This document shows positions 1 to 7,624 of a stretch of 19,838 bases of DNA, piece after piece. The first letter of the stretch is position 1; every line of letters begins with the position of its first letter. Position numbers and translations under genes: made by a program. Origin of the DNA: JBFJVZ01 sp041623895 (lineage in GTDB: Bacteria; Planctomycetota; Planctomycetia; Pirellulales; Pirellulaceae); NCBI GenBank assembly GCA_041623895.1, contig JBFJVZ010000091.1:1-19838 (forward strand), written 5' to 3'. A model generated the notes under the pieces. It saw only the letters and a list, made by a program, of their open reading frames with translations, ran no database searches and was not told where the DNA came from.

Positions 1-316
1 GCCGAAGGATTGCGCTGAGCGTCACAAGTGCAGTGAAACGTTAAGGTAATGGTGACCGCGACCAAAACCAATAGTGCACTTCTCATGCTGCCAACCTATG
101 CATGTCGTGAATGGAGGAATCATTAAAGACTTCGACACCTCCCTGTGTTCGACTTTTTTCGCGGGAGGATTCGAGTACCGCCATCTTAATCGATGATTTT
201 GGTGAGCAGTTGTGCCTTTGGCCATGGCAATTTTGTTTCCCGCGACACTACGGGGTATTTCTCGCTGTTGGCCGTGGAAACGACTTCGCACCGGGGTGCA
301 AACGTGAGAATCACGG
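1..316. other. Intergenic stretch with no recognisable gene
   Basis: This stretch lies downstream of the sulfatase homologue that ends at 317. Open frames on both strands here are short (under 90 codons), lack convincing ribosome binding sites and show no recognisable motif. A 44-codon minus-strand frame beginning with a GTG that overlaps the sulfatase stop codon is possible but unsupported. Apart from the weak hairpin at 132-159, I see nothing in it. Confidence 0.5.
132..159 (+). terminator. Weak candidate rho-independent terminator
   Basis: A short hairpin (TCGACAC, loop CTCCCT, GTGTTCGA with one bulged T) is followed directly by C and six T residues on the plus strand. It could end a plus-strand transcript entering from left of the window, but the stem is only seven pairs and no upstream gene is visible, so it may be chance. 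It does not fit as a terminator for the minus-strand sulfatase, because on that strand the run is A-rich and comes before the stem. Confidence 0.25.
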
Positions 317-1678
317 TCACTTCGCCCGGCCTAGGCTTGACGTCCACGTGTCGTAGACTGATTGCAATTCGGCGATCTTTTCCGGACGCTCGGCGGCCAA
401 ATTTGTTGACTCGGAAAGATCATCCGCCAGATTAAACAGTTGCCATGGCTGGGCGGCTCGCTCGCGGACAATTTTCCAATCGCCCTTGCGCAGGGCGCTG
501 TGAGTGCGAAAACTGAAGAAGAAGGATTCATGTGGTGATGGTGCGGCGTTGCAGAGAACATCGGTGATGTCTTGTCCGTCGTAGACGATAGCCTGGGGAA
601 GCTCCGCACCAGCGATTGCCGCTGCGGTCACTAACAGATCGGGTGACCAACATGCTTGATCAATCACGGTTCCCTGCTTGATTTTGCCCGGCCAACGAGC
701 GATCGCGGGTACTCGAATGCCGCCTTCCCAACAGGTGATCCCGCCGCTGCGGAGCGGATGATTGGAACCAACATCCAATCCCTTGCGGCCGAGCATGAAT
801 GCGCCGTTGTCGGACATGAAAAACACGAATGTGTTGTTAGCGGTGCCGCTGGACTCAAGCGCATCCAGCACCCGACCGATCGCCTGATCGAGCGCGTAAA
901 CGACCGCGCAAAAACGCCGATACGGGTCCTTTTCATCCGCTGACCAACCGTAAGGCTCAAAGGCCCAATCGGGCGCTTGCCACTGATTCGGCTGTCCGGG
1001 TCGCTTGTTGCCTTTCATCGGGAAGTGCGGCGCGTTGAACGGTAAATAGGCGAACCACGGGGTCTTGCTGTTGGTATTTCGGCGGATGAAATCGATACAC
1101 GCATCGGCAAAGATATTGGTGCTGTATTCGCCTTCGCGGTGCAATTCCTTGACACCGTCGTACAGATCATGCATTTCACGATAATTGTGTTGGTAATAAT
1201 CGAGGTTGCCCGATGCGTGCCCGATAAATTCATCGAATCCACGCTCGGTCGGCCGTGAACCTTTTGCGAAACCGATGTTCCACTTGCCAAAGCAGCCGGT
1301 CGCGTATGGCGTTGGCGCCGATTTTAAAACTTGCGGAATCAAGATTTCTTGCTGATTCAGGCCGACGCCATAATTCCCTTTGACTCCCGGCAGCTGATTC
1401 ACAAGCCCATGGCGCTGCGCGATCCGTCCAGTCAACAAACAAGCGCGTGAAACCGTGCAAGTGGAAGATGCTGTGTAAAAACTCGTCAGTCGCGCACCCT
1501 GGGATGCCAGTTTGTCCAAGTTGGGTGTGAGGATGATCGAATCGGCGTTGTAACTTTGCAGGTCACCGTAACCAAGATTGTCCGCCGTGATGATCAGAAT
1601 GTTGGGCGGTGGCGCACCGAACGCCGAAACCGACAGAGACAAGAGGAGAGCGAGTATCCCAAAGATCATTTGCAACAT
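317..1678 (-). CDS. Sulfatase-family protein with degenerate active site
   Basis: A 453-residue member of the alkaline-phosphatase-like sulfatase superfamily, with an N-terminal signal peptide (about residues 1-21), so probably periplasmic or secreted. Family landmarks are present: the metal-binding start ADNLGYGD (32-39), SDNGA (289-293), a histidine in APHFP (216-220), and EGGIRVP followed by RWPGKI (318-333). Three active-site positions deviate. The formylglycine motif is C74-T-V-S-R78 instead of CxPxR. The usual GKWH is G131-K-W-N134. The position of the catalytic lysine before EGG appears to be glycine (G313). By comparison with arylsulfatase A (Cys69, His125, Lys302), this protein may not be a working sulfatase. 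It is the last gene of the minus-strand cluster and is separated from the fusion gene upstream by a 97-bp gap holding a palindromic repeat. The start at 1678 is chosen because it gives the signal peptide directly. Confidence 0.9.
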   Translation of the reverse strand: MLQMIFGILALLLSLSVSAFGAPPPNILIITADNLGYGDLQSYNADSIILTPNLDKLASQGARLTSFYTASSTCTVSRACLLTGRIAQRHGLVNQLPGVKGNYGVGLNQQEILIPQVLKSAPTPYATGCFGKWNIGFAKGSRPTERGFDEFIGHASGNLDYYQHNYREMHDLYDGVKELHREGEYSTNIFADACIDFIRRNTNSKTPWFAYLPFNAPHFPMKGNKRPGQPNQWQAPDWAFEPYGWSADEKDPYRRFCAVVYALDQAIGRVLDALESSGTANNTFVFFMSDNGAFMLGRKGLDVGSNHPLRSGGITCWEGGIRVPAIARWPGKIKQGTVIDQACWSPDLLVTAAAIAGAELPQAIVYDGQDITDVLCNAAPSPHESFFFSFRTHSALRKGDWKIVRERAAQPWQLFNLADDLSESTNLAAERPEKIAELQSVYDTWTSSLGRAK

Positions 1679-1703
1679 AATGTTCTCAACAGGGGAACAG
1701 TCT

Positions 1704-1772
1704 GGGAGGGCGAAGCTCCTGCTGAGCCGTTCGCCGGTAGAAAACGTGGCTCGGCGGGAGCCTCGCCTTCCC
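1704..1772. repeat. Palindromic intergenic repeat, 25-nt arms
   Basis: Two 25-nt arms (1704-1728 and 1748-1772) are reverse complements at 21 of 25 positions, separated by a 19-nt loop. The left arm begins GGGAGGGCGAAGCTCC and the right arm ends GGGAGCCTCGCCTTCCC. This motif type (GGGAGGGCGAGGCTCC) is one I associate with abundant planctomycete intergenic repeats. It lies 4 nt after the stop codon of the fusion gene and before the last sulfatase gene, so in the transcript it would fold into a strong stem between the two. It lacks a T run, so mRNA stabilisation or partial termination is possible but not shown. Confidence 0.8.
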
Positions 1773-1775
1773 GCT

Positions 1776-4700
1776 TTAGCCGCCCGGTTTCAGAAACTCG
1801 AGCAAGTCGGCCATTTGCTGAACACTGACATCTTTCTCGACGCCTTCGGGCATCAACGATACATCACCGATGCTGATTTCATCAATTTGGTCACGGTTGA
1901 TCGTCTGCTGTTTGCCCTCGGCCATGTTCAGGACGATGGCGTCGGCGGTCTCTGAACCGATCAAGCCCGCGAACACGTTGCCGTCATCGGTGAGCACCGT
2001 GCAGACCGTAAATCTCGGTTCGACCTTCGCATTTGGATCCAGAATGTCATACAGCAAGGCCAGTTTGGACCGGTTGCGTGTGTCACTCAGGTCGGGCCCC
2101 GTGGTGTAGCCTTCCCCGTTGATCTTGTGGCAATTCGCACAGACGCGTTTAAAAACTTGCTGGCCGGCGCCTGCTGACGCTTTCAACTCGAGTGCCTTGC
2201 GGTACTGGCTGGCAACCTGCTGACGGTTGGATGAAACTGCACCGCCCAGCAGTTTCTTTGCTTTCGCCAGAATCTCAGCGTCACTGTGTTTCAGCAAGCG
2301 AACGCGCTGGTCAATGCTGATGACTGCCGGGCTGAGCTTATTGTCGAGCATTGCATCGAGAGCGAGCTTTGTCGAATCGACGCGCCGCAGTAACATCGTC
2401 ACCGCCGCACCACGCACCGAGGGCGCGAGTCCCGGCCATGCGTTCAGCACGATCTTGGCCGCGTCGATCGAACCATTGGTACTCAGCGAGTTGATCGCGG
2501 CGGCCTGCACAGCGCTCGGTTGTTCGGCCGCCAACAACGTTCCCAAAGAACCGGAAGCGCTGGCGAACGGTTGATACGCCAGTAACTCGATCGCCGCGAC
2601 ACGATCAGCAACCGAACGCCGCCCGTTCAGCGCGACTTGCTGATTCTGATCAAGTAGTGACTTGACCCGTTCAGCCGATTTGGCCAAAGCGTCCGGCGGG
2701 CTTGCCAGCAACTTCGGCAGATTTGTACGTCCGAGTTTGCCGCGATGGCGGGACAGGCCGGTTCCTAAACCACTGATCGTTGCCGACCGCCACCAACTGC
2801 CATCGGCTTCGTTATCCGTCAAAGCCGCGAACACGCCGGCTAGCTCGTCAACATCGCCTCGCGCACCAACCACCGTGGCCAGTTGCTTGATCAAGTTGAC
2901 TTGGCCCTCGCTGCCCTCGTTGACAAAATCGGAATCACCGGCGAGGACTCGCAGGATGTATCCGGAGCAATCCTTAGCGGAGGACAGAATCGCTTGGGCG
3001 AACCACGGATCACGTCCGTCGCGTAACGCGATCACCTTCGCCAATAAAATCGATGCGTCGGGGCGGTCGCTTGCGCCAAGCGAGAGCGCTACCTGAAAGC
3101 GTACTCGTGCGTCGTCATCCTCAACGCGTTCGGCAATCTTGTTGAAGATGTCATTTTCGCCGATCCAACGTGTCGCCAGTTTAACTCCGTCACGACGTAC
3201 GTAGGCGTTCTCGTCGCTGATCGCCCGCAACACGTCATCACGTTGTAAATCGCCAAGTCCGTCCAGTGTCCACAGTGCACGCAGTCGGCTGGTTGGCCGC
3301 TGGCCTGTCGCCAGCAGCTTGCGCACCGCGGGAATTGCGTTTTTATCGCGGCGTTCAACCAACAATCGCTGGGCCAACGTCTGACGCCAAGCGTTCGCAT
3401 CGTCCAAGAATGCCACCAGTTGTTCAGTTGATCTGGGAGGATCGTACGGCTTGGTGGTGGCGCCCTTGGGAACAATTCGGTAAATCCGACCGCGATCATC
3501 ACCGGCACGCCAATCGAGTTTCTCCGCGATTTCCGGCGGCAAGAACTTCGGGTGTTCGACCCACAAACGATACATGTCCGCCAAATACAGCGCGCCGTCC
3601 GGGCCGCTGGCCAGACTAGCCGGACGGAACCAGGTGTCGGACGAAGCGATAAAGTCGGCTTTCTCGCGGGCCCGTGTCGCTTTCAACAGCGGGCCGTCGG
3701 AGCCAATGATCGAACGCGTTACCAGGTGGCCGATCGGTTCGCAGACGAAGACGCTCTCTTGAAAGTCGCCGCTGAACAGATCACCCAGATAGGCAGTCGT
3801 GCCACACGCTGACGTGTGAGTGCCGGCGTGTGAGAGATAATTGCTTTTCATTGCCACCAACGGGTAGACCCGCGTTTCGCCGCCCGATTTGCCGACGTCG
3901 TAGTGGGCCTTGGCAATCACGTGAAACGGATTTCGCCTGGCGTCGTCGGGAGAAATCAGCGTGGTCATGATCGGATTGCGGTTGGTGCAATAAAACCGAT
4001 TGCCCCAACGATCGATCGTGTTGCCGAATTGGCCGAGCCCGCTATCAGCCTGGAACTCTCCCGTTTGCGGATCGAAGCGAAACTCCTTGCGCGGCATCTC
4101 TTTGGTTTCACTTTCCAGTGGCAGATCAATGTAGGGCATGTCGGCCGTGGCATGCCGGGTGACTTTGCCGGGCCCGTAGTTCAAGTGCACCCAGTTATCG
4201 AGCCCATAACGAGGATTGCCGATCTGCATCTGAGGATGCGCGGGCGTGAATCCGTCGAAGAGAACTTCCCGAATATCGGCGACGTGATCACCGTCCGTGT
4301 CGCGCAAATACAGAATCTCCGTTTGCGCCCCGACTAGCAAACCATCCTGGTAGGCCATCGCGCTGTGGGCAAAATTCAACTTATCGGCAAACAGGTAGCG
4401 TTTGTCGGCCTTGCCGTCATGATCCGTGTCCTCCAGCATCACGATCTTCGACAAAGGTTCACCGCCCTCGGGTGGACCGATCGGGTAGTCGCCATATTCG
4501 ACCGCGTACATGTGACCATGCTGATCAAATGTGATCGCCACCGGATCGACCACCAGCGGCTCGGCGGCAAAGAGCTGAACCTCAACTCCCGGTTCCACTT
4601 GCAGTGATTTCAGTGTTTCCTGGGGAGACTTTGGTGGTGCTGTTTCGGCATCCACCCAATGCCGGCCGCCGCGATTAGATTCAATCATCTGCAGGGCATT

Positions 4701-6152
4701 TTGCTGCAGCACTTGTGGCTGCGGCTTTGTTCCAGCAGCGATTTTGCCGCGCTCGCGTTGTCCGTTGCCGCGGCGGTCGGTGTCGCCCAGATCTTCACGA
4801 GCCTGCTGAGCAAGTTGTGTCAACCGGGCCACAACATCGGGATGCTCTGCTGCCACGTTCTGTTTGCTGCCAATGTCGGTGACCACATTGAACAGCAGCG
4901 GCTCCGGTTTTTGGCCTTTCTTGAAGTGTGGATGCCGGTTCGTTTTGACTGGCAAGAACAGCTTCCAGGGACCGGAGCGGATGGCTTGCAGTTGATCTTG
5001 CTGGTAATAATAAAAGGCCTCGTGCGGTGTCTTGGCGTCTTCTTTCCCGAACAACAGTGAGGCGATATCTTTGCCGTCGATGATGCGATCGGCGGGCGGC
5101 TGACCGCCGGCAAGCCTGGCGAACGTGGGCAGTAAGTCGATGGTCGATGCGAGCTGATCGCAAACCGAATTCCCGGGAACCTTGCCGGGTTGCCAGACGA
5201 TCGTGGGCACACGAAACGCACCTTCTCCGGTTGTGTAACCGCGACCGTGCAGCGGCAGATTCGATCCGCGGGACAGATCGCCCGGCTTGGGATTGATCGG
5301 CGCCCCGTTGTCCGAAGTCCAGATCACCAGCGTGTTCTCGGCGATGCCGAGATCGACAAGTTGATCGAGCATCACGCCGATCGACCAATCGAGTTCTTCG
5401 ATCGAATCGCCCCAGGGGCCATTTTTGCTTTTGCCTTTGAACTCGGGACTGGCAAAGGGTGTGCTTGTGCTGCCCGGCATCGCCTGGGGAAAATACAGAA
5501 AGAACGGTTCGTCTTTGTGTTGGGCAATCCACTGCATCGCACGCTCGGTATATCGTTTGGTCAGGCCGTTGCGATCGACCGGGGCTTCGATGACCGTTTC
5601 ATTCTCCATCAGCGGCAGCGGCGGCCATTTGGATCCATCGGCGTCCCACACGCGCGCGGTCATGTCATCGGAATAGGGAACGCCAAAGAACCAATCGAAT
5701 CCTTGACGCGTGGGCAGGAATTCCGGTTGGTCACCCAGATGCCATTTGCCGATGATCGCGGTTGCGTAGCCTTGATCCTTGAGTACTTCGGCGATGGTGA
5801 CTTCATCGGGATTCAGGCCGTACGGCGAAAGCGGTCTCAACACCCAGCCGTCGCGATCGTTGGTGTGCATCCCGACGCGTTGCGAATAACAGCCAGTGAT
5901 CAGGCTTGCTCTCGAGGGCGTGCAGACACCGGCGGTGACACAGAAGTGCGTGAACTTGCGGCCTTCCTTTGCCATCCGGTTCAAGTTCGGCGTGCGATGG
6001 ATCGTGGAGCCGAAAGGCTGAATGTCGCCGTAGCCGAGGTTGTCGCAGAAGACGACGATGAAGTTCGGTTTGGTATCGGCGGCGGGAGACGGAGCGGCGC
6101 CGGCGATGAAGGCAAAGAGTAAGCAAGTCAATAAAGGAACAAGCCGCATCAT
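1776..6152 (-). CDS. Sulfatase fused to PVC-type dehydrogenase and cytochrome c
   Basis: A 1458-residue exported protein with a signal peptide at about 1-24. Residues 28-455 are a full sulfatase: CDNLGYGD (36-43), canonical formylglycine site C77-T-P-S-R81, GKWHLG (135-140), SDNGA (280-284), and EGAFRVP before QPGK. After a hydrophilic linker (about 455-510) comes a Pirellula/Verrucomicrobium-type membrane-bound-dehydrogenase propeller (about 512-895). It carries two acidic calcium-loop-like motifs (DTDHDGKAD 575-583, DTDGDHVAD 618-626) and the HTSACGTT segment. HEAT-like helical repeats fill about 905-1290. The C-terminal heme-binding domain has C1338-A-N-C-H1342 and a likely axial Met1434 in LMPEG. 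Sulfatase and dehydrogenase parts are commonly separate proteins, and here no stop or frameshift interrupts them. The protein probably removes sulfate from a polymer or sugar while passing electrons to c-type heme (inference). The start is the first of two adjacent ATGs, 50 nt after the DUF1501 stop. No strong ribosome site is visible. Confidence 0.92.
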   Translation of the reverse strand: MMRLVPLLTCLLFAFIAGAAPSPAADTKPNFIVVFCDNLGYGDIQPFGSTIHRTPNLNRMAKEGRKFTHFCVTAGVCTPSRASLITGCYSQRVGMHTNDRDGWVLRPLSPYGLNPDEVTIAEVLKDQGYATAIIGKWHLGDQPEFLPTRQGFDWFFGVPYSDDMTARVWDADGSKWPPLPLMENETVIEAPVDRNGLTKRYTERAMQWIAQHKDEPFFLYFPQAMPGSTSTPFASPEFKGKSKNGPWGDSIEELDWSIGVMLDQLVDLGIAENTLVIWTSDNGAPINPKPGDLSRGSNLPLHGRGYTTGEGAFRVPTIVWQPGKVPGNSVCDQLASTIDLLPTFARLAGGQPPADRIIDGKDIASLLFGKEDAKTPHEAFYYYQQDQLQAIRSGPWKLFLPVKTNRHPHFKKGQKPEPLLFNVVTDIGSKQNVAAEHPDVVARLTQLAQQAREDLGDTDRRGNGQRERGKIAAGTKPQPQVLQQNALQMIESNRGGRHWVDAETAPPKSPQETLKSLQVEPGVEVQLFAAEPLVVDPVAITFDQHGHMYAVEYGDYPIGPPEGGEPLSKIVMLEDTDHDGKADKRYLFADKLNFAHSAMAYQDGLLVGAQTEILYLRDTDGDHVADIREVLFDGFTPAHPQMQIGNPRYGLDNWVHLNYGPGKVTRHATADMPYIDLPLESETKEMPRKEFRFDPQTGEFQADSGLGQFGNTIDRWGNRFYCTNRNPIMTTLISPDDARRNPFHVIAKAHYDVGKSGGETRVYPLVAMKSNYLSHAGTHTSACGTTAYLGDLFSGDFQESVFVCEPIGHLVTRSIIGSDGPLLKATRAREKADFIASSDTWFRPASLASGPDGALYLADMYRLWVEHPKFLPPEIAEKLDWRAGDDRGRIYRIVPKGATTKPYDPPRSTEQLVAFLDDANAWRQTLAQRLLVERRDKNAIPAVRKLLATGQRPTSRLRALWTLDGLGDLQRDDVLRAISDENAYVRRDGVKLATRWIGENDIFNKIAERVEDDDARVRFQVALSLGASDRPDASILLAKVIALRDGRDPWFAQAILSSAKDCSGYILRVLAGDSDFVNEGSEGQVNLIKQLATVVGARGDVDELAGVFAALTDNEADGSWWRSATISGLGTGLSRHRGKLGRTNLPKLLASPPDALAKSAERVKSLLDQNQQVALNGRRSVADRVAAIELLAYQPFASASGSLGTLLAAEQPSAVQAAAINSLSTNGSIDAAKIVLNAWPGLAPSVRGAAVTMLLRRVDSTKLALDAMLDNKLSPAVISIDQRVRLLKHSDAEILAKAKKLLGGAVSSNRQQVASQYRKALELKASAGAGQQVFKRVCANCHKINGEGYTTGPDLSDTRNRSKLALLYDILDPNAKVEPRFTVCTVLTDDGNVFAGLIGSETADAIVLNMAEGKQQTINRDQIDEISIGDVSLMPEGVEKDVSVQQMADLLEFLKPGG

Positions 6153-6202
6153 TTCGTCATATCAATCTTCGAGAGTAGAAAAACCGCAATCGTACTATCC
6201 GC

Positions 6203-7621
6203 TCAGGCCAGAATGTCGGTGGCGACCTGGCCGGAGACATCGGTGAGCCGGAAATCGCGGCCGGCATAACGGTAGGTTAACCGCTCGTGATCGAGCCCCA
6301 ACAGATGCAAGATTGTCGCGTGCAAATCGTGCACGTGCATCTTGTTCTCAGCAGCGTAGTAGCCGTAGTCGTCGGTGGCCCCGTAAGCATAGCCGCCTTT
6401 GACCCCGCCGCCCGCCATCCACATCGTAAAGCCATGCGGATTGTGGTCGCGTCCGTTGGTGCCTTGAGCGGTGGGCGTTCGCCCGAATTCACCGCCCCAC
6501 AGAACCAAGGTGTCGTCCAGCAATCCATGCGTTTTCAAATCGGTCAAAAATCCCGCGATTGGTTTGTCGACTTCGGCAGCGTTTTTGGTGTGGCCTTGGA
6601 ATAGATTGCTGTGTTGGTCCCACTGGACTTCGCTGTCACTGTGGGTGACTTGAACGAACCTCACGCCGCGTTGGAGAAAACGACGAGCCAACAAGCATTG
6701 TCGCCCAAAGTCTTCGGTGACCGGGTCGTCGATGCCGTACAAATGATGAGTGGCGGCGGTCTCGGTGGACAAGTCTTGTATCTCGGGCATCGTTGCCTGC
6801 ATGCGGAAGGCCAATTCAAAAGCCCCGAGGCGGCCTTCCAGTTGCCGGTTGCCACCGACGGCATCGATATGATCGCGATTCATCGCTTGGATCAGATCAA
6901 GTTGTCGCCGTTGCGTGTGGGCGTCGATCCGTGCATTACGAATGTGCTTTACTTTTGAATTGGCGGCCGCCAAGCTGGCATTGCCGATCGGAGTTCCCTG
7001 ACAATGCGCCGGCAAGAAGGCGGCACCCCAATTGTTCATTCCGCCATGAGCCAATGTCGGGCAGATGGTGATGAAGGCCGGCAGATTTTGATTTTCGGTC
7101 CCCAGTCCGTACGTTACCCACGCACCCATGCTGGGCCGCACGAATTGGTCGGTGCCGGTATGCAATTTAATCAAGGCACCGCCGTGCGCCGGGTTGGTGC
7201 CGTGAACGCTCCGCAGGATACATAAATCATCCACATGTTGGGCGACTTTCGGGAACAAGTCGCTAACCGGAAGCCCGCTCTGGCCATACTGGCGAAACTT
7301 CCAGGGGGAACGCAGCAAGTTGTTTTGCTTGGCAAACGTTACACGCGGCAGATCAAAGGGCAGCGGTTTGCCGTGATCACGATTCAGCAACGGTTTGGGG
7401 TCGAATGTATCAACGTGCGAAGGGCCGCCTTTCATGAACAGAAACACGATTCGCTTGGCGCGGGCCGGGAAATGCGGCTGCCTGGCGGCAAGCGGGTTAT
7501 CGGCAGAAACGTCGGCCGCGGCTTCTTGCTGCAACATCGCGGTCAGCGCCAAATGCCCGAACCCGATGGCGCTCGTTTTCAGCAACCTTCGTCGGCTTTG
7601 CAGAGTTGATTCCAACGACAT
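6203..7621 (-). CDS. DUF1501 Tat-exported protein
   Basis: A 472-residue DUF1501 family protein of near-full family length. The N terminus has a twin-arginine signal (S9-R10-R11-R12-L-L-K, then a hydrophobic stretch to about residue 36), so it is probably exported folded. DUF1501 belongs to the alkaline-phosphatase-like superfamily, and the expected signatures are visible: MKGGPSHVDTFDPKP (63-77), GGEFGRTP (376-383), GRDHNPHGF (390-398) and a C-terminal HVHDLHATILHLLGLD (429-444). Its biochemical reaction is not established. In planctomycetes it is routinely paired with DUF1549/DUF1553 proteins, as here: its ATG follows the upstream stop codon by 3 nt, and an AGG lies six bases before the ATG inside the upstream gene, which suggests translational coupling. 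Confidence 0.95.
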   Translation of the reverse strand: MSLESTLQSRRRLLKTSAIGFGHLALTAMLQQEAAADVSADNPLAARQPHFPARAKRIVFLFMKGGPSHVDTFDPKPLLNRDHGKPLPFDLPRVTFAKQNNLLRSPWKFRQYGQSGLPVSDLFPKVAQHVDDLCILRSVHGTNPAHGGALIKLHTGTDQFVRPSMGAWVTYGLGTENQNLPAFITICPTLAHGGMNNWGAAFLPAHCQGTPIGNASLAAANSKVKHIRNARIDAHTQRRQLDLIQAMNRDHIDAVGGNRQLEGRLGAFELAFRMQATMPEIQDLSTETAATHHLYGIDDPVTEDFGRQCLLARRFLQRGVRFVQVTHSDSEVQWDQHSNLFQGHTKNAAEVDKPIAGFLTDLKTHGLLDDTLVLWGGEFGRTPTAQGTNGRDHNPHGFTMWMAGGGVKGGYAYGATDDYGYYAAENKMHVHDLHATILHLLGLDHERLTYRYAGRDFRLTDVSGQVATDILA

Positions 7622-7624
7622 GCG

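Noticed and set aside
22..291. 89-codon minus-strand frame near the window start
   Set aside because: Basic, motif-free translation with no ribosome site. It is not distinguishable from a random open frame.
4640..4790. Suspicion that the sulfatase-dehydrogenase fusion is an assembly or frameshift artefact
   Set aside because: The linker codes in one frame with no stop, and both flanking domains are complete at the joint. The signal peptide expected for a separate dehydrogenase is absent, which fits a real fusion. It still deserves confirmation.
5190..6122. 310-codon plus-strand open frame antisense to the sulfatase fusion
   Set aside because: It lies fully inside the sulfatase domain, whose sequence matches known motifs throughout. 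The antisense frame shows no motif and is explained by GC-rich codon use.
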